Source of the DNA: Mycoplasma anserisalpingitidis
GTDB taxonomy: Bacteria > Bacillota_I > Bacilli_A > Mycoplasmatales > Metamycoplasmataceae
Direction of reading: 5' to 3'
NCBI RefSeq assembly: GCF_007859615.1
Contig: NZ_CP042295.1
Location: 806,001-870,000, forward strand
Length of the DNA stretch: 64,000 nt
Both the position numbers and the translations under genes were made by a program. This document shows positions 1 through 9,599 of this stretch, in pieces. A model generated the notes under the pieces. That model worked only from the letters and a program-made list of their open reading frames with translations. It ran no database searches and was not told the origin of the DNA. Each line of letters begins with the position of its first letter. Positions within the stretch are counted from its first letter, which is position 1.

Positions 1-239
1 AAAATCAAGTTTATCTTGCAATGGGATTTATGTTGGCTGCTTTAGGGACAATGAATATTGATTCAACCCCAATGGAGGGTATTGATACAAAACAATATAA
101 AGAAATTCTCGGTCTTAACGGATACATGCCAGTGCTAGCATTAGCGATGGGATATAGAGATGAAAATGACTTCAATCAAATATCAAAATCTCCAAAACAA
201 AGATTGGAAGAAAGTAAAGTTATTCAAGAAATTAAATAG
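1..239 (+). CDS. Nitroreductase family protein (C-terminal part)
   Basis: The gene enters from the left edge; its reading frame begins at base 3 and ends with TAG at 237-239, so only about 78 residues are visible. The stretch AALGTMNIDSTPMEGID and the following EILGL resemble the flavin-binding C-terminal half of NfsB/NfnB-type nitroreductases, which reduce nitro or quinone substrates with NAD(P)H using FMN. A hairpin with a T-run follows directly, so it is the last gene of its transcript. The start and the N-terminal FMN contacts lie outside the window, so the exact subfamily cannot be given. Confidence 0.75.
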   Translation, partial: NQVYLAMGFMLAALGTMNIDSTPMEGIDTKQYKEILGLNGYMPVLALAMGYRDENDFNQISKSPKQRLEESKVIQEIK

Positions 240-245
240 AATAAC

Positions 246-280
246 AAATGCAGGTGTCAACAAGTACTTGCATTTTTTAT
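246..280 (+). terminator. Rho-independent terminator after nitroreductase gene
   Basis: A 10-bp stem (246-255 with 266-275, one G-T pair) is followed by a T-rich run. It lies 6 bases after the nitroreductase stop codon. Confidence 0.75.
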
Positions 281-377
281 TTGAAAAAGGCATAAATATT
301 ACTATCAAGTTATTGGAATAATTTTCATAATATATCTCTATTTTAGGGATACAAAGGCTTTTTAAAAAAATGATTAG

Positions 378-417
378 TATAATTTAAATGTATAGAATAA
401 AACTAAAAACTCGGAGG
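378..417 (+). promoter_or_regulatory. -10 box and ribosome binding site of adh
   Basis: TATAAT lies at 378-383 and a strong Shine-Dalgarno GGAGG at 413-417, 11 bases before the ATG at 429. No clear -35 box is seen. This gene therefore has a true leader, unlike many others in the window. Confidence 0.6.
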
Positions 418-428
418 TTTTTTATTAT

Positions 429-1478
429 ATGGCAAAAATGAAAGCTTTTGTGGTTCGCTCACCTAAAAATTGGGCGGTGGAAGAAGTAGAAATTCCAAAA
501 CCAAAATATAAAGAAGTATTAATTAAAATGGAAACATCAGGAATCTGTCATACAGATTTACACGCTGCTAATTTCGACTGATTAGTAGAACCTAAATACC
601 CATTAATTCCTGGACACGAAGGAATTGGTATTGTTACAGAATTAGGTGAAGGATGTACACACTTAAAAGTTGGTGACCGTGTATGTTTAGCATGATTACA
701 TGATGCTTGTGGTGCTTGTGAATTCTGTTTACAAGGTGAAGAAACATTGTGTCCTAACCAAAATATGTCTGCATATACTAAAGATGGTTCATATGGTGAA
801 TATGCTATCGGGCATGAAGATTATGTTGCAATCGTACCTAAAGAATTAGATTTAATTACTGGAGCACCTATTGTTTGTGCTGGGGTTACAACATATAAAG
901 CTATTAAAAGAGCTAAAGCTCGTCCAGGATATTGAATGGCAGTTATTGGTGTTGGAGGATTAGGACAATTAGCAATCCAATATGCTAAAGCTATGGGATA
1001 TCGTCCAATCGGAATTGATCTTAGTGATGAAAAATGTGAATTAGCTCTTAAATCAGGTGCTGAGTATGCATTTAACTCAAGAAAAGATCCAGATTGAATT
1101 AAAAAATTAATCGAAGTAACAGGTGGTGGAGCACACGCTGTAATTAATACATCAGTTGCTACACAAGCTGCTGAACAAGGTATGGAAATGTTGCGTCGTG
1201 GTGGACGTCAAGTTCTTGTTGGATTACCTTCTAAAGATGCTTCAGGTCAAGATAACGTTAAAGTTTCTGTATTCTGAACAGTGCTATTCCAAAGAGAATT
1301 GGTTGGATCAATCGTTGGTACAAGACTTGACTTAAAAGAAGCTCTACAATATGCTGCTGAAGGAAAAGTTAAATCAGAAGTTACTAAGGTTGTTAAACTT
1401 GATGAAGTTGCAGACATCTTTGATAAATTGCAAAAAGGTGAATTCATCGGTCGTGCTGTAATTGACTATAGAAAATAA
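429..1478 (+). CDS. adhP: Zinc-dependent alcohol dehydrogenase (AdhP type)
   Basis: This 349-residue medium-chain alcohol dehydrogenase interconverts alcohols and aldehydes with NAD(H). The catalytic zinc ligands are seen in GICHTD and PGHEGIG. The structural zinc site is the four-cysteine lobe [10 protein letters not shown] plus the Cys of ETLC, and the NAD-binding Rossmann turn is GVGGLGQLA. Several tryptophans are TGA codons. The start is fixed by GGAGG 11 bases upstream. The gene is monocistronic between its own promoter and a terminator shared with the convergent rsmI operon. The likely role is fermentative ethanol/acetaldehyde turnover in the cytoplasm. The family assignment is firm; the in vivo substrate is inferred. 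Confidence 0.95.
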
Positions 1479-1484
1479 ATAATG

Positions 1485-1515
1485 AAAAAATCATGCTTAA
1501 GGCATGATTTTTATT
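1485..1515. terminator. Bidirectional terminator between adhP and rsmI
   Basis: An 11-bp stem (1486-1496 with 1502-1512) has A-runs on the left and T-runs on the right, so it can end transcription of adhP and of the leftward dnaX-rsmI operon. It overlaps the rsmI stop codon. Confidence 0.8.
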
Positions 1516-2224
1516 TTTGCTTAGCGTATTTATTAATTTTTTCTTTTTTGTTTTTCTTGAAACTTAAAACTAATGTATATTCTCCTTTAATTGTGTCTCT
1601 TTTATTTAAAGTGTCGAGAATTTCAATTGAGTTGCCTCTAAAAAACTCCTCATGTAATTTCGTCAACTCTTTAGCTAAGAATAATTTTTCTTCCCCATTA
1701 AACACTTGTTTTATATCTTTCAATGTATCAAGCAATTTATGTGGTGATACATAAAAAATATAAGTACCAAAGTCTAATGACTTCAGTTGGTTTATTCTTT
1801 GTTGTGACTTGTCTTTAATAAAACCTTTAAAAGTAAAATTATTATCTAAATTAGACATAACAAAAGTTGTCACTGCTGCATTCACCCCAGGAATAATTTC
1901 AACATTAAGGTCATGTTGGTAACATTTCTTAATTAATTCAAAACCGGGATCAGACATAACAGGCATTCCAGCATCAGAAACTAGAGCAATATTTAAACCT
2001 TCTTCGTATTGCTTCAATAAATAACTTGACGTTGTTTCTTCATTAAAATTATTATAAGTAACTAACTTTTTGTTAGTTATATCATATCTGTCTAAAAGTT
2101 TTTTTGTGACTCTAACATCCTCACAAGCAATAATATCAACTTCTTTTAAAATTCTTAAAGCTCTTAATGTTATGTCTTCCATATTTCCAATAGGAGTACC
2201 AACTATATAAATTTTATTTGTCAT
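1511..2224 (-). CDS. rsmI: 16S rRNA 2'-O-ribose C1402 methyltransferase RsmI
   Basis: This 237-residue SAM-dependent enzyme methylates the ribose of C1402 in the decoding centre of 16S rRNA. The N-terminal YIVGTPIGNMEDITLRAL is the family signature, followed by ACEDVRVTKKLL and the SAM-contacting DAGMPVMSDPG. It is somewhat shorter than the roughly 280-residue enzymes of larger genomes, with a truncated C-terminus, as is common in mollicutes. Its start overlaps the end of holB by 11 bases, so it is probably translationally coupled as the last gene of the operon. Confidence 0.95.
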   Translation of the reverse strand: MTNKIYIVGTPIGNMEDITLRALRILKEVDIIACEDVRVTKKLLDRYDITNKKLVTYNNFNEETTSSYLLKQYEEGLNIALVSDAGMPVMSDPGFELIKKCYQHDLNVEIIPGVNAAVTTFVMSNLDNNFTFKGFIKDKSQQRINQLKSLDFGTYIFYVSPHKLLDTLKDIKQVFNGEEKLFLAKELTKLHEEFFRGNSIEILDTLNKRDTIKGEYTLVLSFKKNKKEKINKYAKQK

Positions 2225-3149
2225 ACAACTCCATTAATTCAACCAACATATTTTCTTTTTGAATATCAAAATTTAATACACTAGTTAATTTATCTATAAA
2301 TTCACTACCGATAACTATAAATTTTGATAACTTAATACCTTTTGTTCTCATTTTATTGCTCAAATTCATAGTTTTAGCATAAAGTGGATCAGAAGATTTA
2401 GAAATGTTACTATTAGCAACCGATGAAATAAAGAAAATTAAAACTTTAATAATGAAAATATTTTTTTCAATTTCTTTTTTTGCGAGTGAACCAGAAAGAT
2501 AAATATATAAAGTTGAAGGATTATCTAAAGAATTAAATAAGTTTTCATAAACTTCTTCAATTAGTTGATATCAATCATCACTGATATATTTTTTTGCTAC
2601 ATCATAGTCATTAAAAATATTTGAATAAATCACAGCGACTCATTTAACAACATCTATATCTCTCAACATCTCTAACAAATTATTTCTTGAATCACTTTTT
2701 ACATTAATAATTTGTGACCTAGATCTTACAGTTTCAATCACAGAATAAAATTTATTTGTTGACAAGATGATTTTTGTTTTATTATTTGGGTCTTCAATCC
2801 TTTTCAATACAGCATTTATAGCGTTAATACTTGCACATTCAATATTTTTGATTACCAATATCTTTTCTTGGTTTTTAACAGCAGAAGTGTAATTTAACTT
2901 ATCAAAAGCATCGATTAAATCACTTTTTGAAATATTATTATTTTCATTTTGTTCTATAACAAATATATTATTGTATCTTTCTGAAATATTATTTAGTGTC
3001 TTTATGTTAGAATTGTTTATTTTATTTAGTAAATACATAATGACCTTATCATTATCGAATCCTCTTTGAGAGTTTATTAAAAAACAGTGTGAAATCCTTT
3101 TAGAACTAAAGATGTTATCAATTATTTTTTTTGTTTGTTTATTTAGCAT
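2214..3149 (-). CDS. holB: DNA polymerase III delta' subunit
   Basis: A 311-residue protein, recovered by reading TGA codons (for example at 2640-2642 and 2571-2573) as Trp. It resembles delta', the clamp-loader subunit that works with DnaX and delta to load the beta clamp. The clamp-loader core is visible in KNIECASINAINAVLKRIEDP and in RSRSQIINVKS, which resembles the SRC region. The position between tmk and rsmI is the classic holB location. The gene overlaps tmk (11 bases) and rsmI (11 bases). The family is divergent, so the call rests on both motif and context. Confidence 0.88.
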
Positions 3150-3786
3150 TTACAAAATCCGTAAATTTATCATTACTTAATATTTTTTCAATCATTTGAT
3201 TAAATACATCTTGAATTGACTTTGTTGCATCAACAACAATAAATCTTTTAGGTTCACGTTCAATCAAAAATTGATATCCATGATAAATTTTTTTATGAAA
3301 TTCATCGGACTCGTCTTCCATGCGATCGTCGAACAAACGATTAGCAAGGCGTCTTTTTTTAGACTCCTCAGGATTAATGTCAAAAAACACCGTAATATCA
3401 GGATAAGTTTTTTCAATAATTAGTTCAGTAATTTCTTCAACGTATTGAATTCCTAAATCTCTACCAAAACCTTGATAAGCATAAAAACTATCTATATAAC
3501 GGTCACATAAGACTAAATTATTCTTTTTCAAAGCTGGTCAAATCACTTTTTCTAAATGAATTCTACGACTAGCTGAATATAATAATGCTTCAGATTTAGG
3601 ACTAAGTTCAGATTCTTTACTTAATATTAACTGTCTTATTTTTTCAGCCATTTTAATATCTTTTCCACCTGGTTCTCTAGTTAAAATGTAATGTATATTT
3701 GAATAATTTTCTTTAATATATTCAACCAACATATTAATTAAAGTTGTTTTTCCAGATCCATCTAAACCTTCAAATGTTATGAACAT
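3139..3786 (-). CDS. tmk: Thymidylate kinase
   Basis: This 215-residue kinase phosphorylates dTMP to dTDP. The P-loop [11 protein letters not shown] is near the N-terminus, [12 protein letters not shown] is the DR(Y/F) nucleotide-binding motif, and the LID-like [15 protein letters not shown] follows. One internal TGA (3538-3540) is read as Trp in LWPALKK. It lies 20 bases downstream of recR, and its 3' end overlaps holB by 11 bases. Confidence 0.96.
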
Positions 3787-3806
3787 AATTAGTTAATCCT
3801 CCGATA

Positions 3807-4394
3807 CTATTTAGTTCTATTTCTTATAGATTGTTCCAAGGTTATTGTATCAATGTAATCGACACTAGCACCTACCGGCAAACCAATAGCCAATTGAGAA
3901 ACTTTAATATTATTTTCTCTTAAATATTTCTTCAAAATTTGACTAGTTAATTCACCACCTAAAGTAGGACTTATTCCTATGATGACTTCTTCAAAATCTT
4001 TAGCATAGAAAATTAATTTTTCAATCAATTCATTTGATTCATCTAGAGATTTTTCATCAGAAATTACATTATTAAAAATAAAGTATTTACCATCATAAAT
4101 GTTTGCTTTTTCCATTTTATTTATAACTTTAGAATTTTCAACAATAAATAAAACATTACTTCTTGCGTCATCAACACATATTGAACATTTCTGTTCTTCA
4201 GTTTGATAACCGCATAGCGAACAATACTTGATTTTTCTTTTGAGTTCCATAAAAGAGTTCGAAACTTCAAGTACGTGTTTTTCATCAGTTTCGATAATTC
4301 AATTCACTATTTTTTCGGCTTGCTTAGTTGTTAAATTATCAATCTTTTTTATTTTTTCTATTGCTTCTTCAATAGCTTTAATTTTGCTACTCAT
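3807..4394 (-). CDS. recR: Recombination protein RecR
   Basis: A 195-residue protein, the usual RecR length. RecR acts with RecO/RecF to load RecA at gaps. It shows an N-terminal helix-hairpin-helix region, the four-cysteine zinc finger CSLCGYQTEEQKCSIC, and a Toprim domain with IGISPTLGGELTS. The N-terminal 48 residues are joined to the rest through a TGA Trp codon. The start ATG lies 8 bases after the ebfC stop, which is the conserved dnaX-ebfC-recR order. Confidence 0.95.
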
Positions 4395-4402
4395 TTTATT
4401 AA

Positions 4403-4690
4403 TTAGAATGGTAATCCATTAGGCATAGCAGGAGCTAATTCTTCTTCTGCTTCATCAATTTCATCAATTAATTCATTTCAAGCGACAACAATTAAATCTT
4501 CTATTAAATCTTTATCGTCTGGATCAATCAACATTTCATCAATAGTGATTGAAATAAGTTTTTTATTTCCTGAAGCAACAATTTTAACACCTTGTTTTTC
4601 AATAGTAAATTCTTTATTATTAAATTCTTTTTGTTTCTTTTCTAACTCTGCTTGCATTTTTCTTAATCTTTTTAACATTTCTGGATTCAT
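4403..4690 (-). CDS. ebfC: YbaB/EbfC family nucleoid-associated protein
   Basis: A 95-residue DNA-binding protein. The N-terminal helix rich in Lys/Glu (KRLRKMQAELEKKQKEF) and the strand-forming middle fit the YbaB/EbfC fold, a dimer that binds DNA. The C-terminal 24 residues lie beyond a TGA Trp codon at 4478-4480. It starts 3 bases after the dnaX stop, with its AGAGG ribosome binding site inside the dnaX 3' end. Confidence 0.93.
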
Positions 4691-4693
4691 AGT

Positions 4694-6898
4694 TTACCTC
4701 TTTTCTTTAATTACTTTGATACCGGTTCCAAAAATACCAGTTACATTTTTTTCAGCATAATCATTATCATGAAGTTCATCACCATCTAAAGGTTCAATTG
4801 TTTTTGATTTATAAAAATTAGTTTCCTCATTACTCAAACTTCGATACTGAGCTAATAAATTGTCTCATTCAGGTCTTAGAGCAATGAAAATTCTTAAATT
4901 TTTACCAAAAAATTTTCTTATAAAACTTTGAAATCACTTACCGTGTTTCTCTCGTTCAAGCATCTTAAGGGTATATGGATCGTTTGTAACAAGATAAATG
5001 TGTTTATCGTCACCTGAACCTATCTTTGTATTTAAGAATAAATTAATTTGTTCTGTAAAATCCCTATATTCACTTTTTAATTCATCAATCTTCTTTTGTC
5101 TTCATCTGTAGTCTTCAACATACTCACGAGATCCTTTTGCAAAACTAACAAAAGTTGATATTTTTCTATCATCTTGTTCGTTAAGTTTTTTAATTTCACG
5201 ATTTGTGTTTTTTATTTTACTTATATCTAAAATTAAAGTTTTATCATCATGATGATTTGTATCTAAGATTTCGCTATATAATGAAATTTCTTGAGTTGTG
5301 ATTAATTTATCATTTTGCAATTCAGTTTCTTGAATAACTCTATTTTGAATTTCATTAAGATCTGCTTCATTTTCGTTGTATTCATAGAATAATTGAGTTG
5401 TTTTACTCATTTCCGAAGTTAAGGTTGATTCTAAATCATCAACATTTCTGCTTAATATATCATTTAAATTATTAGCTTGCTCATTAATGTTCTTTTGTGA
5501 CTCAATAAAGTTTTCAAGAGAAAAATCTTCAGAGTTTCCAAATTCATCTTCAAAGTTTGACTCAGTGTACTGTTCTTCAGCTTCTTGTTTTCTCATCTCT
5601 TCAATTTTGGTTTCGATTTGATCCTTCATCGAATGACTTTCGAATTTTAATCCTTTTTCAAATGTCGTTACTTCTTCATCGTTAAAGTCAAAGGTTTCAT
5701 GATTGTATTTCAATTCTTTAATTTTTTCATTTTGACGTTGTATAGCTTGATTAATCATTTCTTCAACTCTTGACAGAATTTCAACATCATAAGTTCCACC
5801 CATATTTGAAACAACAGTTTCTTTATTTAATCTTTGTCTTATTCCACAAGTTTGAAGTACGAAGATTTCACAAACTTGAAAAGGTACTTCTGAACTTTTG
5901 ATTTTTGGCATTCATTCATTAATTTGATCCAAGAATTCAAAGGCAAAAATCTCTTGCAATTTTAATAATTCAACTTCGTCAACAGAAAGTATCTCTAAAG
6001 TTGACTCATCTCTAGTTCTTCTAAAAATTATTCAATCTTTAATAACACTAAAAAGAGTATCAATTAGAGAATTAGCTTCCATTCCAGAATCTCTGAGAGA
6101 ATTAAAAATGTCGATCGAAGTTGTTATATTACCTCTGGAAATAGAATTTAAAAGTTGTATTGCATTTCTATTAGAAATTAGTCCAAATGAGACTAATACA
6201 TCTTTTTGTTTAATATCGCCATTGCTGTATGCAGCAACTTGGTCCAGTAATGACAAGGCATCTCTTAAACCTCCGTTAGCTAAACGAGAAATTAATTTAA
6301 GAGCTTGTTCCTCAAAACTTATACCCTCTTGGTTAGCAATATAGCAAAGCTGTGTGAAAATTTCATTTGATGAAATTCTTTTGAAATTAAATCTTTGAGC
6401 ACGTGAAAGAATAGTTGCAGGAATTTTTTGTGGGTCAGTTGTAGCCAAAATAAAAATAACATGTTTTGGAGGTTCTTCTAAAGTTTTAAGAAGTGCATTG
6501 AAAGCACTTTTAGAAAGCATATGAACCTCATCAATAATATAAATTTTATATCTACCTTGGACAGGTAACAATTCAACCTTATTTTTTAAATCTCTAATTT
6601 CATCTACACCGTTATTTGAAGCTGCATCCATTTCGATGATATCTAGAGAATTATTTATATTTTTTTGACAAATATTGCAAATTTTAGTAATATCTTCATC
6701 ATGCATGCAATTTAACACATTAGCAAAAATTTTAGCAACCGATGTTTTACCAGTTCCTCTTGGTCCGCTAAAAATATAAGCATGTGTTATTTTTCTGCTT
6801 GAAACGATGTTTTTTAAAGTTTTAACAATATGTTCTTGTCCTTTAACTTCATCAAAATTTGCAGGTCTATACTTTCTATACAATGATTTATAGCTCAC
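4694..6898 (-). CDS. dnaX: DNA polymerase III subunits gamma/tau
   Basis: A 734-residue clamp-loader ATPase. The N-terminus LYRKYRPANFDEVKGQ, the Walker A FSGPRGTGKTS, a zinc module with CX8CX2CX2C spacing ending CNICQKN, the Walker B YIIDEVHMLS and the sensor ATILSRAQRF are all present in the first 200 residues. The long C-terminal half is acidic and coiled-coil-like (about residues 330-600), as expected for tau. Several TGA codons are read as Trp. The start is a GTG, preceded by AAGGAGA. It heads the operon dnaX-ebfC-recR-tmk-holB-rsmI. Confidence 0.96.
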
Positions 6899-6900
6899 GA

Positions 6901-6926
6901 TTTCTCCTTGTTATTTTAATATTATA
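6901..6926 (-). promoter_or_regulatory. -10 box and Shine-Dalgarno of the dnaX operon
   Basis: On the minus strand TATAAT occupies 6926-6921 and the Shine-Dalgarno AAGGAGA lies just before the GTG start at 6898. The insertion-linked direct repeat begins only 4 bases upstream of the -10 box, so any -35 region lies inside the duplicated sequence. Confidence 0.6.
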
Positions 6927-6930
6927 AATA

Positions 6931-7145
6931 ATAAAATATTTAAAATTTGAATAAAGATAAAATAAATAAAATATATAAAAATTTTTTTCATATTTTCAAA
7001 AAAGTGAACAAAAAAGCACATAGTGCTAATTATTTTTTTTGGTTCATTCAAAAAATTCCTTAAAAGTAAATCTTTTTTGAATTGTGAGGAATTTAGTCCC
7101 TTTATTTAAACTGACTTTAAGATTAGCAAGAACTATGTGTAAAAT
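6931..7145. repeat. Left copy of the 215-bp direct repeat flanking the IS
   Basis: Bases 6931-7145 are identical to 9385-9599. The left copy ends exactly where the IS inverted repeat begins, and the right copy begins exactly after the other IS end. This is the pattern of a target-site duplication. IS1634 of Mycoplasma mycoides is known for unusually long, variable-length target duplications. Confidence 0.9.
7026..7145 (-). pseudogene. Duplicated 3' end of the YwaF-like gene
   Basis: This is the part of the left target duplication that corresponds to the last 40 codons of the membrane protein gene at 9480-10436, including its TAG stop (7026-7028) and terminator hairpin. It has no start and is a by-product of IS insertion. 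Confidence 0.85.
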
Positions 7146-7162
7146 CCTGAGTTTCCAAGTTA
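7146..7162. repeat. Left terminal inverted repeat of the IS
   Basis: CCTGAGTTTCCAAGTTA is the reverse complement of 9368-9384. The same right-end sequence also occurs at 9241-9257 inside the third 127-bp duplication. Confidence 0.9.
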
Positions 7163-7192
7163 GACTCGTTTTTGTGACTCTATTTTTTATAC

Positions 7193-7213
7193 CTTTTATA
7201 CTACGTATAAAAG
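7193..7213. repeat. Stem-loop near the IS left end
   Basis: A perfect 9-bp stem (7193-7201 with 7205-7213) has a 3-base loop, between the left terminus and the transposase promoter. Such hairpins in IS ends often block read-through from outside; that role is inferred. Confidence 0.5.
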
Positions 7214-7275
7214 AACACAAAATAATTTAATTTTTTTGTACATAATTACATTGTAGTTGTGGTATAATATAAGTT

Positions 7276-9170
7276 ATGAAAAAAGATAAATGAATAGTTG
7301 TAAAAAGCAAAAGAAAAGATGAATATTATATATCATTAGCAATCAGTGGCGGATATGGTAAAGGTTATAAAAAATCAATCGGTATCGGAAGTTTAAGTGA
7401 ACTACAAAAATTCAACTCTGATCCAATTAATGCTCTTAAAACTGAGTGTGAAAACTGAGATACTGAGTGAGATAGAAACAAATTAAAACCAATAGTTGAC
7501 AAATTCTTAAAAAAGAATCAAACTAAAATTAAAGTTTCAAATTATTCTCTAGAAATTATTAATAAATTTATAGATAAATTAAATATTTTTAATGATTTAA
7601 AATCAACGAAATCAAAAAATGTTGTGGACATTTTAAGATATATGCTTCAAAAAAGAGTTGTTGAAAAGAAAAGTATTTGAGGAATTTTCAATTCACAAGA
7701 AGAAACTGATACTGAATTAAATGTTGGAAAAACTAGTTTCTACAATGCTTTAGATTACTTATTTGATAACAAGGAACAAATTCTTAAAAATATAAATAAT
7801 CAATTAGTATCAGAAAATAAGAGAAAATTACAAGTTCTTTGATATGACACAACAACTGCTTATTTTGAATCATTTTCAAGAATAGGAATAAGAGTACAAG
7901 GAACAAATTCTTAAAAATATAAATAATCAATTAGTATCAGAAAATAAGAGAAAATTACAAGTTCTTTGATATGACACAACAACTGCTTATTTTGAATCAT
8001 TTTCAAGAATAGGAATAAGAGTACCTGGTTTTTCTAAAGATGGAAAATTTAAAGAAGATCAAGTAGTTATTGGTTTAATTACAGATGAAAACGGAATTCC
8101 ATTGCATTATAAATTGTTCCCCGGAAATACAACTGATTCAAAAACTTTCATTCATTTTATGCTTGAGATGAAAAGAGTTTATGAAATTGAAAAAGTTGTA
8201 ATTGTTTGTGATAAAGGGATGAGTACAAACGCTAACATTAGATTTTTAGAAGCACACGGTATTGACTATATCATTTCATATCGTATGAAAGCAGGAAGTA
8301 AAAAAGTCAAGGAATACGTCTTAAAACAAGATGACTACGTTAATTATGGTGGAGATTTTAAGTATAAGGAACAAACATATTTTTCAACTTGACAAAATGG
8401 TAGAAAAAACGATAAAGTGAGACGAAGAATTATCTCTTACTCTTCATCAAGAGCTTCAAAAGACAGAAAAGATAGAGAAAATTTAGTCAATAACTTCTAT
8501 AAAAAAGCTAAAAACGGAATGGTTTCAGCTTCTGATTTAAAAAGTGAGACGAAGAATTATCTCTTACTCTTCATCAAGAGCTTCAAAAGACAGAAAAGAT
8601 AGAGAAAATTTAGTCAATAACTTCTATAAAAAAGCTAAAAACGGAATGGTTTCAGCTTCTGATTTAAATTCAATTAAAAAATATAAATTCTTCCAAAAAG
8701 TTAATGAAGACACATTATACAAATTGAATTACGACAAAATTGAAGAAGACGAACAATTTGATGGATATTACATTTATGAAACATCTTTATTAAACATATC
8801 TCCAAGTGAAATTATTTCAATTTATCAAAAACAATGACAAATAGAAGAAAATTTTAGAGTTCTTAAAGGTACTTTGGAGTTAAGACCAATGTTTGTTTGA
8901 ACTTACAAGCACATAGAAGCATACGTTTTATTATCTTTTTTAGCTTTAGTTGTGCTTAAATATGCAATTATTCAATTAGATCAATTAGCATTAAAAGACA
9001 GTGGTTTAGTTGAAAAAACTTCTGTTATGAAATTTATAGAGATTCTTAAAACAGCAATCAAAATTAGTAAAGAAGTAAACAATGAAGTTATTTCTGTAGA
9101 ATATGATAATTCAAGGAAATTAAATGAAAATTTAAGATACTATGAAACATTAATAACTAAATATTTATAA
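7276..9170 (+). CDS. IS1634-like transposase, frame broken by two 127-bp duplications
   Basis: This encodes the DDE transposase of the IS4/IS1634 group. The catalytic region shows LWYDTTTAYFES (first Asp), VIVCDKGM (second Asp) and QIEENFRVLKGTLELRP (YREK-like Glu). As written the frame changes at two tandem duplications, 7769-8024 and 8414-8668. Deleting one 127-bp unit from each gives one uninterrupted 546-codon protein from ATG 7276 to TAA 9168-9170. TATAAT at 7263-7268 lies 7 bases before the ATG with no Shine-Dalgarno. The gene is probably intact in the cell. Confidence 0.88.
7769..8024. repeat. Exact tandem duplication, period 127 bp (first)
   Basis: Bases 7769-7897 equal 7896-8024, an offset of 127. 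It lies inside the transposase gene and shifts the frame by one. It has the same period as three other duplications in the window; see findings. Confidence 0.95.
8414..8668. repeat. Exact tandem duplication, period 127 bp (second)
   Basis: Bases 8414-8541 equal 8541-8668, an offset of 127. It lies inside the transposase gene and causes the second frame change. Confidence 0.95.
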
Positions 9171-9386
9171 ATTACAATGTAGATTTTATAAAAAGTTAAA
9201 AAAATAGCGAAATAACCGCTAAATTTGTTGTTTTTATTTTTAACTTGGAAACTCAGGATTAAGATACTATGAAACATTAATAACTAAATATTTATAAATT
9301 ACAATGTAGATTTTATAAAAAGTTAAAAAAATAGCGAAATAACCGCTAAATTTGTTGTTTTTATTTTTAACTTGGAAACTCAGGAT
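9132..9386. repeat. Exact tandem duplication, period 127 bp (third)
   Basis: Bases 9132-9259 equal 9259-9386, an offset of 127. It spans the transposase stop codon, a terminator-like hairpin (TAGCG at 9205 with CGCTA at 9217) and the right inverted repeat, so all three appear twice. Confidence 0.95.
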
Positions 9387-9599
9387 AAAATATTTAAAAT
9401 TTGAATAAAGATAAAATAAATAAAATATATAAAAATTTTTTTCATATTTTCAAAAAAGTGAACAAAAAAGCACATAGTGCTAATTATTTTTTTTGGTTCA
9501 TTCAAAAAATTCCTTAAAAGTAAATCTTTTTTGAATTGTGAGGAATTTAGTCCCTTTATTTAAACTGACTTTAAGATTAGCAAGAACTATGTGTAAAAT
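9385..9599. repeat. Right copy of the 215-bp direct repeat flanking the IS
   Basis: Identical to 6931-7145. It holds the original 3' end and terminator of the YwaF-like gene. Confidence 0.9.
9462..9481 (-). terminator. Terminator of the YwaF-like gene
   Basis: On the minus strand the stem AGCAC/GTGCT overlaps the TAG stop and is followed by six T. An identical copy lies at 7008-7027. Confidence 0.65.

Larger units (their letters stand above)
7146..9384 (+). mobile_element. IS1634-like insertion sequence (IS4-type transposase)
   Basis: The element is bounded by 17-bp inverted repeats beginning CCTGAGTTTCCAAG (7146-7162 and 9368-9384) and flanked by a 215-bp direct repeat. As given it measures 2239 bp. 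Removing three exact 127-bp internal duplications leaves 1858 bp, close to the roughly 1.87 kb I recall for IS1634. It carries one transposase gene. It sits between the YwaF-like gene and dnaX without interrupting either. Confidence 0.9.

Noticed and set aside
1482-1754. Plus-strand frame of 90 codons opposite rsmI
   Set aside because: It lies fully antisense to a well-supported gene, has low-complexity Phe/Leu/Ser composition and no ribosome binding site.
6931-9599. Treating the 215-bp direct repeat as another assembly artefact
   Set aside because: Its length and offset do not match 127, and its ends coincide exactly with the IS ends, as expected for a real target duplication.
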